A stretch of DNA of 64,000 bases, from positions 15,662,391-15,726,390 of the forward strand of contig NC_049992.1 in NCBI RefSeq assembly GCF_000003815.2, read 5' to 3'. This document shows, piece after piece, positions 1 through 10,862 of this stretch. The stretch's first letter is position 1, and each line of letters begins with the position of its first letter. A model generated the notes under the pieces. The model did no database searches, was not told the DNA's origin, and saw only the letters and a program-made list of their open reading frames with translations. A program made the position numbers and the translations under genes. This stretch comes from Branchiostoma floridae. Its lineage: Eukaryota > Chordata > Leptocardii > Amphioxiformes > Branchiostomatidae.

Positions 1-1548
1 TATGTATTGAAATGTCGGAAGTCCGATCGTAAGGGGTCGATTTTTTGCGGTTACCGAAGGGTTCGTTTAGCGGTTAGCGGTTATCCCCCAGGTGAGCCTT
101 CATTCGTATGTAGAAAAGTTACAAAGTAATTTTGGGTACTCAAATCACTTTGTACCTTTTGCCCACGGGTTTCACAATTGATATTCAAGTGTTGAAAGTA
201 ACGCACATTATGTTTGAAATTTCGGAAGTCCGATCGTAAGGGGTCGCTTTTTTGCGGTTACCGAAGGGTTCGCTTATCGGTTAGCGGTTATCCCCCAGGT
301 GAGCCTTCATTCGTTTGTAGAATAGTCACAAAGTAATTTTGGGTACTCAAATCACTTTTTACCTTTTGCCCACGGGTTTTACTATGATATTCAAGTGTTG
401 AAAGTAACGCACATTATGTTTGAAATTTCGGAAGTCCGATCGTAAGGGGTCGATTCTTTGCGGTTACCGAAGGGTTCGCTTATCGGTTAGCGGTTATCCC
501 CCAGGTGAGCCTTCATTCGTATGTAGAAAAGTTACAAAGTAATTTTGGGTACTCAAATCACTTTTTACCTTTTGCCCACGAGTTTTACTTTGATATTCAA
601 GTGTTGAAAGTAACGCACATTATGTTTGAAATTTCGGAAGTCCGATCGTAAGGGGTCGCTTTTTTGCGGTGACCGAAGGGTTCGCTTATCGGTTAGCGGT
701 TATCCCCCAGGTGAGCCTTCATTCGTATGTAGAAAAGTTACAAAGTAATTTGGGGTACTCAAATCACTTTTTACCTTTTGCCCACGGGTTTCACTATGAT
801 ATTCAAGTGTTGAAAGTAACGCACATTATGTTTGAAATTTCGGAAGTCCGATCGTAAGGGGTCGCTTATTTGCGGTGACCGAAGGGTTCGCTTATCGGTT
901 AGCGGTTATCCCCCAGGTGAGCCTTCATTCGTATGTAGAAAAGTTACAAAGTAATTTTGGGTACTCAAATCACTTTTTACCTTTTGCCCACGGGTTTTAC
1001 TATGATATTCAAGTGTTGAAAGTAACGCACATTATGTTTGAAATTTCGGAAGTCCGATCGTAAGGGGTCGCTTTTTTGCGGTGACCGAAGGGTTCGCTTA
1101 GCGGTTAGCGGTTATCCCCCAGGTGAGCCTTCATTCGTATGTAGAAAAGTTACAAAGTAATTTTGGGTACTCAGATCGTATTTTTACGTTTTGCCCACGG
1201 GTTTTACTATGATATTCAAGTGTTGAAAATAACGCACATTATGTTTGAAATTTCGGAAGTCCGATCGTAAGGGGTCGATTTTTTGCGGTTACCGAAGGGT
1301 TCGCTTAGCGGTTAGCGGTTATCCCCCAGGTGAGCCTTCATTCGTATGTAGAATAGTCACAAAGTAAATTTGGGTACTCAAATCACTTTTTACCTTTTGC
1401 CCACGGGTTTTACTATGATATTCAAGTGTTGAAAGTAACGCACATTATGTTTGAAATTTCGGAAGTCCGATCGTAAGGGGTCGATTTTTTGCGGTTACCG
1501 AAGGGTTCGCTTAGCGGTTAGCGGTTATCCCCCAGGTGAGCCTTCATT
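1..1548. repeat. 206-bp satellite array, block A
   Basis: About seven and a half head-to-tail copies of a unit of about 206 bp, running off the left edge. The word GTCCGATCGTAAGGGGTC recurs near 21, 228, 434, 641, 847, 1053, 1260 and 1466. Units differ by scattered substitutions and one-base indels. Single units have open stretches of about 62 codons, but 206 is not a multiple of three, so the frame shifts from unit to unit. The array is therefore satellite DNA and not coding. Confidence 0.95.
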
Positions 1549-1597
1549 ATATTTCAGCCATACCATAGGTATGGTGAAATATATTGTATTCGTCATG

Positions 1598-1626
1598 TTT
1601 CTTTCTTTCTTTCTTTCTTTCTTTCT
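1598..1626. repeat. (TTTC)n microsatellite
   Basis: About seven CTTT/TTTC units near the left end of the insertion in the satellite array. Confidence 0.9.
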
Positions 1627-1659
1627 CCTGTCAAATCTTCAGAACACGGTATCTCCGTT

Positions 1660-2270
1660 GTTCCTCAACCGAATGACTTGAAATTTGGCACAAGGGTAGA
1701 GTGGGCCAATACCCTCGGATGTTTTTTTCATTTTTTCCATATCTGTCTCTTAAATGATTTTCTTNNNNNNNNNNNNNNNNNNNNNNNNNNNNNNNNNNNN
1801 NNNNNNNNNNNNNNNNNNNNNNNNNNNNNNNNNNNNNNNNNNNNNNNNNNNNNNNNNNNNNNNNATTTGGTACAGATGTGCGTTGATAAGTCCCGCATAT
1901 AGATTCGATATCAGTTTTGGTGTACAGTATAACGAAATACTTATTTTTGCGATTTTTTGGTCATTTTTTTACCAAAAAAGGACACTTTTGGCTCCTGTAC
2001 CTTGGTTTTAGAACCGGATGACCTAAAATTTAGTATAGGAGTGCCCTAGACATATGCGCACATGGATTCAATTACACTTGAGGCATACGGTACAAGAAAA
2101 TGCTTAATTTTGCGATTATTTGGCCATTTGATGACCAAAAAGTACACTTTTGGCTCTTGTGCTCTGGTTTTATAACCAAATGACCTAAATTTTGGTAAAA
2201 GGGTGCACTAGATATTTATTCAAATGAAACATATATAATTTTTGTCATAGACTACGTCAAAATTATATAT
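1660..2270. repeat. Degenerate tandem repeat, period about 165 bp
   Basis: Related segments start near 1671, 2016 and 2178, each with a form of GAATGACCTAAAATTTGG. They are followed by similar text (GCGATTWTTTGGYCATTT, then CACTTTTGGCTC). A fourth unit is probably hidden by the gap at 1765-1864. It lies inside the insertion. Confidence 0.75.
1765..1864. other. Assembly gap (100 N)
   Basis: A run of exactly 100 N, probably a gap of unknown length. Confidence 0.99.
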
Positions 2271-2459
2271 TTGGGGATTTTTTTTGTCATTTTCCAGTAG
2301 CCAGAGGGGTCAATGACCTTAAGGTCGTTGACCCCCAGCTGCAGATTGCACCTACTGGCATATATGTCTATTTAATCTAATTAGATAGGTAACCAATCAC
2401 TTAGCCTGAATCTATATCCTAAAGAGGGGGGGTGGCAGCCAATCAGCGAGCCCGGTGTT

Positions 2460-3180
2460 ATCTGGAAGAGTCCATTCTTACACGGAGGGGTTCATTTTTT
2501 TTTTAAATTCATCATTGTACTGGTGAAGTCTTTCAGTGGATGCATTTTTGGACAGGTCTATTTTGCAATTTTACAGAATGTGTGCTGGAAGAGTCTATTC
2601 TCGCACGGAGGGGGGATTTTTCAAAATTCATATTTTGGACTTTGGTGACTTCTAGTTTGTCAAAGTCTTTCAGTCGGGTTATTTTTGGACTGGTCTAATT
2701 TGCAATTTTACATTGGGTGTTCTGGAAGAGTCCATTCTTGCATAGAGGGTTTTTTTTTAAATCTATTTTTTGGACTTCAGTGATTATGTCAAAGTCCTAT
2801 TTTAGCGGATGTATTTTTGGACTGCTCTACTTTACATGGAAGAGTCCATTTTTTGCACACGGAAGGGGGATTTTTTTCAAATTCAGTTTTGAACGGGTGA
2901 TGATTCAAAATTCAATTTTAGTGGAAGTGTTTTTAGACTGGTCTATTATACCTTTTTATGCACTGGGACCTTTTTTGCTAAATTCAATTTTGGATTTGGT
3001 TTCTTATTCAAAAGGCCAAGGTTTCAGTGGGAGTATTTCTGGACTGGTCTATTGTGAAAATTCACATAGGGTGCACTGGAGTCCATTCTTGAACGGTGAA
3101 TTTTGTAAGACTCATTTTTTGGTTAAACCGTCATTAGTAAAAGTGATTTTTCAAATGGGTGATTTTGAAATAGCCTATTG
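2460..3180. repeat. Degenerate tandem repeat, period about 115-135 bp
   Basis: The phrase CTGGAAGAGTCCATTCTT recurs in diverged form near 2461, 2585, 2720, 2837 and 3068. A run of T and phrases like TTTTTGGACTGGTCTA follow it. It lies inside the insertion. A 221-codon open stretch here (2717-3382) runs into the satellite and is not a gene. Confidence 0.75.
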
Positions 3181-3246
3181 TTGCATGGGGAGGGAGATGG
3201 CTGAAATATGCTGTATTTGCTCTCAAGCAAATGTCGGCCTTTCTAG

Positions 3247-6200
3247 TTCGTATGTAGAAAAGTTACAAAGTAATTTTGGGTACTCAAATCACTTTTTACC
3301 TTTTGCCCACGGCTTTTACTTTGATATTCAAGTGTTGAAAGTAACGCACATTATGTTTGAAATTTCGGAAGTCCGATTGTAAGGGGTCGCTTTTTTGCGG
3401 TTACCGAAGGGTTCGCTTAGCGGTTAGCGGTTATCCCCATGTGAGCCTTCATTTGTATGTAGAATAGTTACAAAGTAATTTTGGGTACTCAAATCACTTT
3501 TTACCTTTTGCCCACGGCTTTTACTTTGATATTCAAGTGTTGAAAGTAACGCACATTATGTTTGAAATTTCGGAAGTCCGATCGTAATAAGGGGTCGCTT
3601 TTTTGCGGTTACCGAAGGGTTCGCTAAGCGGTTAGCGGTTATCCCCAGGTGAGCCTTCATTCGTATGTAGAATAGTTACAAAGTAATTTTGGGTACTCAA
3701 ATCACTTTTTACCTTTTGCCCACGGCTTTTACTATAATACTCAAGTGTTGAAAGTAACGCACATTATGTTTGAAATTTCGGAAGTCCGATCGTAAGGGGT
3801 CGCTGAAAAAGCGGTTACCGAAGGGTTCGCTTAGCGGTTAGCGGTTATCCCCCAGGTGAGCCTTCATTCGTATGTAGAAAAGTTACAAAGTAATTTTGGG
3901 TACTCAAATCACTTTTTACCTTTTGCCCACGGGTTTTACTATGATATTCAAGTGTTGAAAGTAACGCACATTATGTTTGCAATCTCGGAAGTCCGATCGT
4001 AANNNNNNNNNNNNNNNNNNNNNNNNNNNNNNNNNNNNNNNNNNNNNNNNNNNNNNNNNNNNNNNNNNNNNNNNNNNNNNNNNNNNNNNNNNNNNNNNNN
4101 NNNNNNNNNNNNNNNNNNNNNNNNNNNNNNNNNNNNNNNNNNNNNNNNNNNNNNNNNNNNNNNNNNNNNNNNNNNNNNNNNNNNNNNNNNNNNNNNNNNN
4201 NNNNNNNNNNNNNNNNNNNNNNNNNNNNNNNNNNNNNNNNNNNNNNNNNNNNNNNNNNNNNNNNNNNNNNNNNNNNNNNNNNNNNNNNNNNNNNNNNNNN
4301 NNNNNNNNNNNNNNNNNNNNNNNNNNNNNNNNNNNNNNNNNNNNNNNNNNNNNNNNNNNNNNNNNNNNNNNNNNNNNNNNNNNNNNNNNNNNNNNNNNNN
4401 NNNNNNNNNNNNNNNNNNNNNNNNNNNNNNNNNNNNNNNNNNNNNNNNNNNNNNNNNNNNNNNNNNNNNNNNNNNNNNNNNNNNNNNNNNNNNNNNNNNN
4501 NNNNNNNNNNNNNNNNNNNNNNNNNNNNNNNNNNNNNNNNNNNNNNNNNNNNNNNNNNNNNNNNNNNNNNNNNNNNNNNNNNNNNNNNNNNNNNNNNNNN
4601 NNNNNNNNNNNNNNNNNNNNNNNNNNNNNNNNNNNNNNNNNNNNNNNNNNNNNNNNNNNNNNNNNNNNNNNNNNNNNNNNNNNNNNNNNNNNNNNNNNNN
4701 NNNNNNNNNNNNNNNNNNNNNNNNNNNNNNNNNNNNNNNNNNNNNNNNNNNNNNNNNNNNNNNNNNNNNNNNNNNNNNNNNNNNNNNNNNNNNNNNNNNN
4801 NNNNNNNNNNNNNNNNNNNNNNNNNNNNNNNNNNNNNNNNNNNNNNNNNNNNNNNNNNNNNNNNNNNNNNNNNNNNNNNNNNNNNNNNNNNNNNNNNNNN
4901 NNNNNNNNNNAGGGGTCGCTTTTTTGCGGTTACCGAAGGGTTCGCTTAGCGGTTAGCGGTTATCCCCATGTGAGCCTTCATTTGTATATAGAATAGTTAC
5001 AAAGTAATTTTGGGTACTCAAATCACTTTTTACCTTTTGCCCACGGCTTTTACTTTGATATTCAAGTGTTGAAAGTAACGCACATTATGTTTGAAATTTC
5101 GGAAGTCCGATCGTAAGGGGTCACTTTTTTGCGGTTACCGAAGGGTTCGCTTATCGGTTAGCGGTTATCCCCCAGGTGAGCCTTCATTCGTATGTAGAAA
5201 AGTTACAAAGTAATTTTGGGTACTCAAATCACTTTTTACCTTTTGCCCACGGGTTTTACTATGATATTCAAGTGTTGAAAGTAACGCACATTATGTTTGA
5301 AATTTCGGAAGTCCGATCGTAATAAGGGGTCGCTTTTTTGCGGTTACCGAAGGGTTTGCTTAGCGGTTAGCGGTTATCCCCATGTGAGCCTTCATTCGTA
5401 TGTAGAAAAGTTACAAAGTAATTTTGGGTACTCAAATCATTTTTTACCTTTTGCCCACGGGTTTTACTATGATATTCAAGTGTTGAAAGTAACGCACATT
5501 ATGTTTGAAATTTCGGAAGTCCGATCGTAAGGGGTCGATTTTTTGCGGTTACCGAAGGGTTCGCTTATCGGTTAGCGGTTATCCCCCAGGTGAGCCTTCA
5601 TTCGTATGTAGAAAAGTTACAAAGTAATTTTGGGTACTCAAATCACTTTTTACCTTTTGCCCACGGGTTTTACTTTGATATTCAAGTGTGAAAGTAACGC
5701 ACATTATGTTTGAAATTTCGGAAGTCCGATCGTAAGGGGTCGCTTTTTTGCGGTTACCGAAGGGTTCGCTTAGCGGTTAGCGGTTATCCCCATGTGAGCC
5801 TTCATTCGTATGTAGAATAGTTACAAAGTAATTTTGGGTACTCAAATCACTTTTTACCTTTTCCCCACGGCTTTTACTATGATATTCAAGTGTTGAAAGT
5901 AACGCACATTATGTTTGAAATTTCGGAAGTCCGATCGTAAGGGGTCGCTTTTTTGCGGTGACCGAAGGGTTCGCTTAGCGGTTAGCGGTTATCCCCCAGG
6001 TGAGCTTTCATTCGTATGTAGAAAATTTAAAAAGTAATTTTGGGTACTCAAATCACTTTTTACCTTTTGCACACGGGTTTTACTATGATACTCAAGTGTT
6101 GAAAGTAACGCACATTTTGTTTGAAATTTCGGAAGTCCGATCGTAAGGGGTCGCTTTTTTGTGGTTACCGAAGGGTTCGCTTATTGGTTAGCGGTTATCC

Positions 6201-6634
6201 CCCAGGTGAGCCTTCATTCGTATGTAGAAAAGTTACAAAGTAATTTTGGGTACTCAAATCACTTTTTACCTTTTGCCCACGGGTTTTATTTTGATATTCA
6301 AGTGTTGAAAGTAACGCACATTATGTTTGAAATTTCGGAAGTCCGATCGTAAGGGGTCGCTTTTTTGCGGTGACCGAAGGGTTCGCTTAGCGGTTAGCGG
6401 TTATCCCCCAGGTGAGCCTTCATTCGTATGTAGAAAAGTTACAAAGTAATTTTGGGTACTCAAATCACTTTTTACCTTTTGCCCACGGGTTTTACTATGA
6501 TATTCAAGTGTTGAAAGTAACGCACATTATGTTTGAAATTTCGGAAGTCCGATCGTAAGGGGTCGATTTTTTGCGGTTACCGAAGGGTTCGCTTATCGGT
6601 TAGCGGTTATCCCCCAGGTGAGCCTTCATTCGTA
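3247..6634. repeat. 206-bp satellite array, block B
   Basis: Same unit and orientation as block A, with about a dozen visible copies and a 908-base gap. Some units have a two-base insertion (CGTAATAAGGGG near 3590 and 5320), marking sub-variants shared by non-adjacent units. The array ends inside a unit just after CCTTCATTCGTA; unrelated AT-rich DNA follows. Confidence 0.95.
4003..4910. other. Assembly gap (908 N)
   Basis: A run of N inside satellite block B. The sequence on both sides is in register with the satellite, so the gap probably hides about four more units. Confidence 0.99.
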
Positions 6635-6901
6635 TTTTCGGGTTTTACTATGATTTGCGTCTTATATTCACGGATTACTTCGCAATTCGAACCGGAACCT
6701 TAAGGCCTCATACCGGACTTTTGTTGCCTCATTTACAATAGTGCTTAAATATGCAACTTTAATGGGCGAAAATCCAATAAAGAAACAGCTCTACTGGAGA
6801 TGTTTTAATTTCTATTGAAAAAGCACTTATCCAGTAAAATCCAATAAAAAAAATTCCCCAAAATCTGACCGGGGGATCGATTTTTTATATATCTATAACT
6901 A

Positions 6902-7510
6902 NNNNNNNNNNNNNNNNNNNNNNNNNNNNNNNNNNNNNNNNNNNNNNNNNNNNNNNNNNNNNNNNNNNNNNNNNNNNNNNNNNNNNNNNNNNNNNNNNNN
7001 NNNNNNNNNNNNNNNNNNNNNNNNNNNNNNNNNNNNNNNNNNNNNNNNNNNNNNNNNNNNNNNNNNNNNNNNNNNNNNNNNNNNNNNNNNNNNNNNNNNN
7101 NNNNNNNNNNNNNNNNNNNNNNNNNNNNNNNNNNNNNNNNNNNNNNNNNNNNNNNNNNNNNNNNNNNNNNNNNNNNNNNNNNNNNNNNNNNNNNNNNNNN
7201 NNNNNNNNNNNNNNNNNNNNNNNNNNNNNNNNNNNNNNNNNNNNNNNNNNNNNNNNNNNNNNNNNNNNNNNNNNNNNNNNNNNNNNNNNNNNNNNNNNNN
7301 NNNNNNNNNNNNNNNNNNNNNNNNNNNNNNNNNNNNNNNNNNNNNNNNNNNNNNNNNNNNNNNNNNNNNNNNNNNNNNNNNNNNNNNNNNNNNNNNNNNN
7401 NNNNNNNNNNNNNNNNNNNNNNNNNNNNNNNNNNNNNNNNNNNNNNNNNNNNNNNNNNNNNNNNNNNNNNNNNNNNNNNNNNNNNNNNNNNNNNNNNNNN
7501 NNNNNNNNNN
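6902..7510. other. Assembly gap (609 N)
   Basis: A run of N shortly after the end of the satellite array. Confidence 0.99.
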
Positions 7511-9190
7511 CTCCTAAACTGGTTGTTTAATCTGATCAGTAAAACGTTACATATTCTATGCTGCTGCTGCAGACTTCCAGATCAATGCGGTTTCCTGTGG
7601 TAAGAAATGCCACAAACCTGTATTTACTGGACCCACCTACAGGAATCATATATGTGCATCCCGTATATATACGGGTTCATCAGGACAGCCTTGTAGATAC
7701 CAGATCTATACATATATTACTGTATGTACATAGTACATATCATATTGTACATAGTATATATTGAAATATGTTCGTGTCTTGTTTTAGGGAAATATAGTCT
7801 TAACCAGCCACGACAACTCATTAGTGATGAGAGTCCTTGTTTCTTACTTTATGACCAATGGCCATAATCTGCATGCTCAAATGAGGTGCTTTTAGCCATC
7901 TCTCTTAAAGCCAATGCGACTTAGGTCTAAACAATGCAGCGCAATAAAGACCAAGATTCCCCATTATATAGCGCAAGAGATAAACACCCAAGTACGTCAA
8001 TGGGGACATCCTATCTCAAGAGGGCTTTATAACGTCATTTACGCCCGAAATCACCCAGCTACTTGATGTAATCTATAGATACCTAACTGTCAAACGGATT
8101 TGCAGTCATAGACGGATTTGAAAGGGTTTACAGCTGTGTATTGACATACATCTTCCAGGTCCACAACTTAAACGCAGTTACACCTAAAAAATGGGAGATC
8201 AAATTCCAACCTAATTGCAGCTAGTGCGTCAATATGGAAGTAACAATCTTTCTTTCTATGACACATAATGTTTGTAGAGGATGTAATGTATCAATGCTAT
8301 TGGAAAATTCGGGAACAATGTGGCGAGTCATGATGCCACTTCGCTAGAAGACTAAGTGTGTGGCATCCATGCGGTGAAGAGGGCTATATGCTGTGATTCC
8401 GATGGCAAAAATTAGCATGAGGCACTAGGCACATTAGCGTGAGGCACAAGACTGGAATTCCATAGGATGGGGCTTGATAAAACAGACTAGGATATCACAT
8501 TGGATAAAATATGGTTGAATAACACGTAGCATAACAAGTTATAGCTCAACACATGATTTATGTTTGATGGAAGCAGGTTTATTGTAACTGCGCACATTGA
8601 TGCGATGAGAAAATCGTTAGGCTCGACTGTTATGCAGCTGTGGAGTAGAATGGACTGGGGATGATCCTGGTTTTTTGATGCAGAAAAACGTTAGGGGCTC
8701 AAGTCGCGCTTTTATGACACGTCACATCAATTATCTAATACATAACTTTGTCTTTCCTTCACACAGTAACTCGCAAAAAAAAACCGTCAGATAACCGTAA
8801 GATAATCATACTGACTTACTTGATACTTGATAAGGTCTCTTCATCGTTGTGTCAAGTGGTCTGCATCAAGGCAACGTCTCTTGTGGACCATCCTGCGTCA
8901 TTCCATGCAATTCTGGGCCGTCACTTCTACGTCTCTAAGATAATCATACGAACCCAGATTGTAATAGAATGTTACAACTTCCGCTGTCTATACGTGTTGC
9001 TCATCTTCTAAGGTTGTGCCCCTTTGTTAATAATGTCTATGGCTCTATTTTATTAATGAGGTTCAAACGTTGATTCAAAGAATAAAGCTTCTGCAACTGT
9101 TTTGTAGTTTTACATGAATAGATTGATACTCTAAAGAGGGCGTATTTTCAACTAAAAATAAACTTGGATTATAGCAGTTAGTAGGGATAT
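7511..9190. other. Non-coding region, nothing recognised
   Basis: No convincing coding exon. The only notable pieces are the perfect 16-bp palindrome CCCGTATATATACGGG (7660-7675) and an AT-rich run of TACATA-type words at about 7710-7765. Open stretches at 7558-7764 and 8748-9011 have no recognisable protein character. Confidence 0.6.
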
Positions 9191-9563
9191 CATCAGGTTA
9201 ATTTGACTCTTCAGACAATAACGATGTTACCTGGTTTGGATATGTCTTCTCGTCATTGCAGAGTGGACCGTGAAACAGCATCAAGATTGCTTCGCCAAGG
9301 GAGTGCATCCTATGGCAAAGACAAGAAAAGCGCCGCCCAACGGTTAAAATTATCATTGCAGGAAAACCCGCATCCGTCATGGTTAAAACTAACTTGGATG
9401 GTATCACATCAAACAGGCCATACAAGATCGATGCACAAAGTCTGGAAGACTGGTATCATTCACCAAGTTGACTACTACATGTACATCGAACTAGTTTCCC
9501 TTCTACAGCTACGGTCATGGCTACATGTTTAAAATTAATGATGTCGTCATCCATAAAACTTAC

Positions 9564-9745
9564 CTGCCGTGGCCTTGCTGACATTGTATTTCCATGTCCC
9601 GTGAACAGCAGTACAGAAGAGGTTGGTGCCCATCATAAGCTGTGGTGTTAGAAACTACTGCACGAGTCTCCCAACAAGACGATGTGTCAGCTCTGGCCCG
9701 TAGGTCTACCTGGACACGCTCAGCCAGTGGTGACCAGAACTGCAT
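9564..9745 (-). CDS. Weak candidate first exon, unrecognised
   Basis: An open frame from ATG (9745) through about 60 codons to a consensus donor (CAG then GTAAGT, cut after 9564). It reads away from the promoter-like cluster at 9844-9900. The peptide resembles nothing I know, and I found no following exon in phase. It lies inside the inverted-end unit, so it may belong to a repeat and not to a gene. Confidence 0.2.
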
Positions 9746-9843
9746 GCAAAGAGACAGAATAATCTTTGTGTACTATTCACAGCGTCACACCTGTCCCCGC
9801 GCACCACAGACAGGTGGTCAGTTAACTCAATTTTGGAGGGTAA

Positions 9844-9900
9844 CCAATCAGAGGAGTTATGCAAATGTACACGTATGCTAATGAGTGCAGGGGTATAAAA
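9844..9900 (+). promoter_or_regulatory. Histone-like core promoter (CCAAT, octamer, TATA)
   Basis: In order: CCAATCA (9844-9850), the perfect octamer ATGCAAAT (9859-9866), an octamer-like ATGCTAAT (9875-9882) and TATAAAA (9894-9900). This set and its spacing are typical of H2A/H2B promoters. No histone reading frame follows. Initiation would be expected near 9925-9935. Confidence 0.55.
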
Positions 9901-10276
9901 GGGAAAGATATTATCACAAAAAAAGGCGCACAGTTTGACTTTGGGGAGGAAGATAAAAAGGTGGTTGGCAGAAACAGGCGAAAATTAAAGTCGGGTCAAT
10001 TAGGGACAGTAGGAAGGGTATGAGGGTGTTGAGATATAAAGAAGAAGGTATCTTTACCCTAAACACCCAACCATCCTCTCTAATTTCTTATGGCTTGGGA
10101 AAAGTACTCGCCTCGCTCTCTGCTCAGGGATGGAGACTTTCCGCACTCCTTATCCCTCCATCACCTGTCTGGGACGCGGGGTATGGGTGTGGTGGTATGA
10201 ATCTTCCACTATATCAATCTAACCATGGCATAATTATAGTTGACCAGCGTTTGATGTCCAATTAAACTTAAGGTTA

Positions 10277-10304
10277 GCAAGGAGGTTGAAAACCTTCTTG
10301 AGGT
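10277..10304. repeat. Small hairpin CAAGGAGGTT, copy 1
   Basis: GCAAGGAGGTTGAAAACCTTCTTG forms a short imperfect stem. Two similar hairpins occur at 19489-19511 and 36728-36761, both in introns. Confidence 0.5.
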
Positions 10305-10402
10305 TAGTTATTTACCCTGTTACAAAGAAAACCTTCCTGTGGATGCGGGTTTACCTGCAATGATGATTTCAGCCGTTTAACGGCGCTTTTCTTCTTAAGA
10401 TA

Positions 10403-10862
10403 CACCAGCCTAAAGGATACACAAAACTTTCTTGTTCCTAGATCCTCATTCTTGCGACAAAAAGGCTTGTCCAAACAAGAAATACATCTTTATGTACAAA
10501 ATTCGTCTTTGAATACAAAAGAAAAGAAAGACATATAAAAGAAATATTCTAATGAATAAAGACGCACTTACTCCCTGCAAATCAGAGTTGCTTGGAGTGT
10601 ATTGACTCTCTCAAGAAAGATGCTAAAAATGCCCGCAAACATCCGGCCAGCACAGTATCACACTGTGTACGACTTGAAGGACATGTTGCAATACCAACCA
10701 ATGTAGATAGGTGGCGCTGTGAGACCGCCTGTAAAGTCATGTCCAAACTTTGTAATGTTTACACATTTATTCCAGCCATGTAACTTTCCTCTTACGCTAC
10801 TTGTTTGTTCTAATTGTGTTTCATCTACAAATGAAAAGAAGTTACGAATGTGTGCCTTGTAT
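10403..10862. other. Intergenic, nothing firmly recognised
   Basis: A short open stretch after a possible acceptor (ATCAG near 10585) reads about 30 codons of lysine-rich sequence. It has no partner exon and no recognisable family. I see nothing else here. Confidence 0.4.

Larger units (their letters stand above)
1549..3246. mobile_element. 1.7-kb insertion splitting a satellite unit
   Basis: Block A stops after CCTTCATT and block B resumes with TTCGTATGTAGAAAAG, which is the continuation of the same unit. The intervening DNA therefore looks inserted into one repeat. The left edge ATATTTCAGCCAT (1549-1561) has its exact inverted copy at 3197-3209, about 37 bp inside the right edge. The interior contains two degenerate tandem arrays and a 100-base assembly gap. 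No transposase-like reading frame is visible. The class of element is unknown. Confidence 0.6.
9325..10391. mobile_element. Divergent unit with inverted homologous ends
   Basis: A segment of about 51 bp at 10341-10391 (GGATGCGGGTTTACCTGC at its start, AACGGCGCTTTTC at its end) has a clear inverted relative at 9325-9375. The roughly 0.96 kb between them holds a strong-looking core promoter (9844-9900) and an open stretch on the other strand. It may be a terminal-inverted-repeat element, or two divergent transcription units with homologous 3' ends. No transposase is visible. Confidence 0.5.

Noticed and set aside
1..1548. TTAGCGGTTAGCGGTTA in each satellite unit as telomere-like repeats
   Set aside because: Only two short units per 206 bp and a different core from TTAGGG; no terminal array.
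669..6352. 62- to 77-codon open frames repeated through the satellite
   Set aside because: The unit is 206 bp, so the frame is lost at each repeat. The peptides are a by-product of tandem DNA.
1..6634. A CRISPR array
   Set aside because: The repeats are long, contiguous and without unique spacers, and the genes are eukaryotic with introns.
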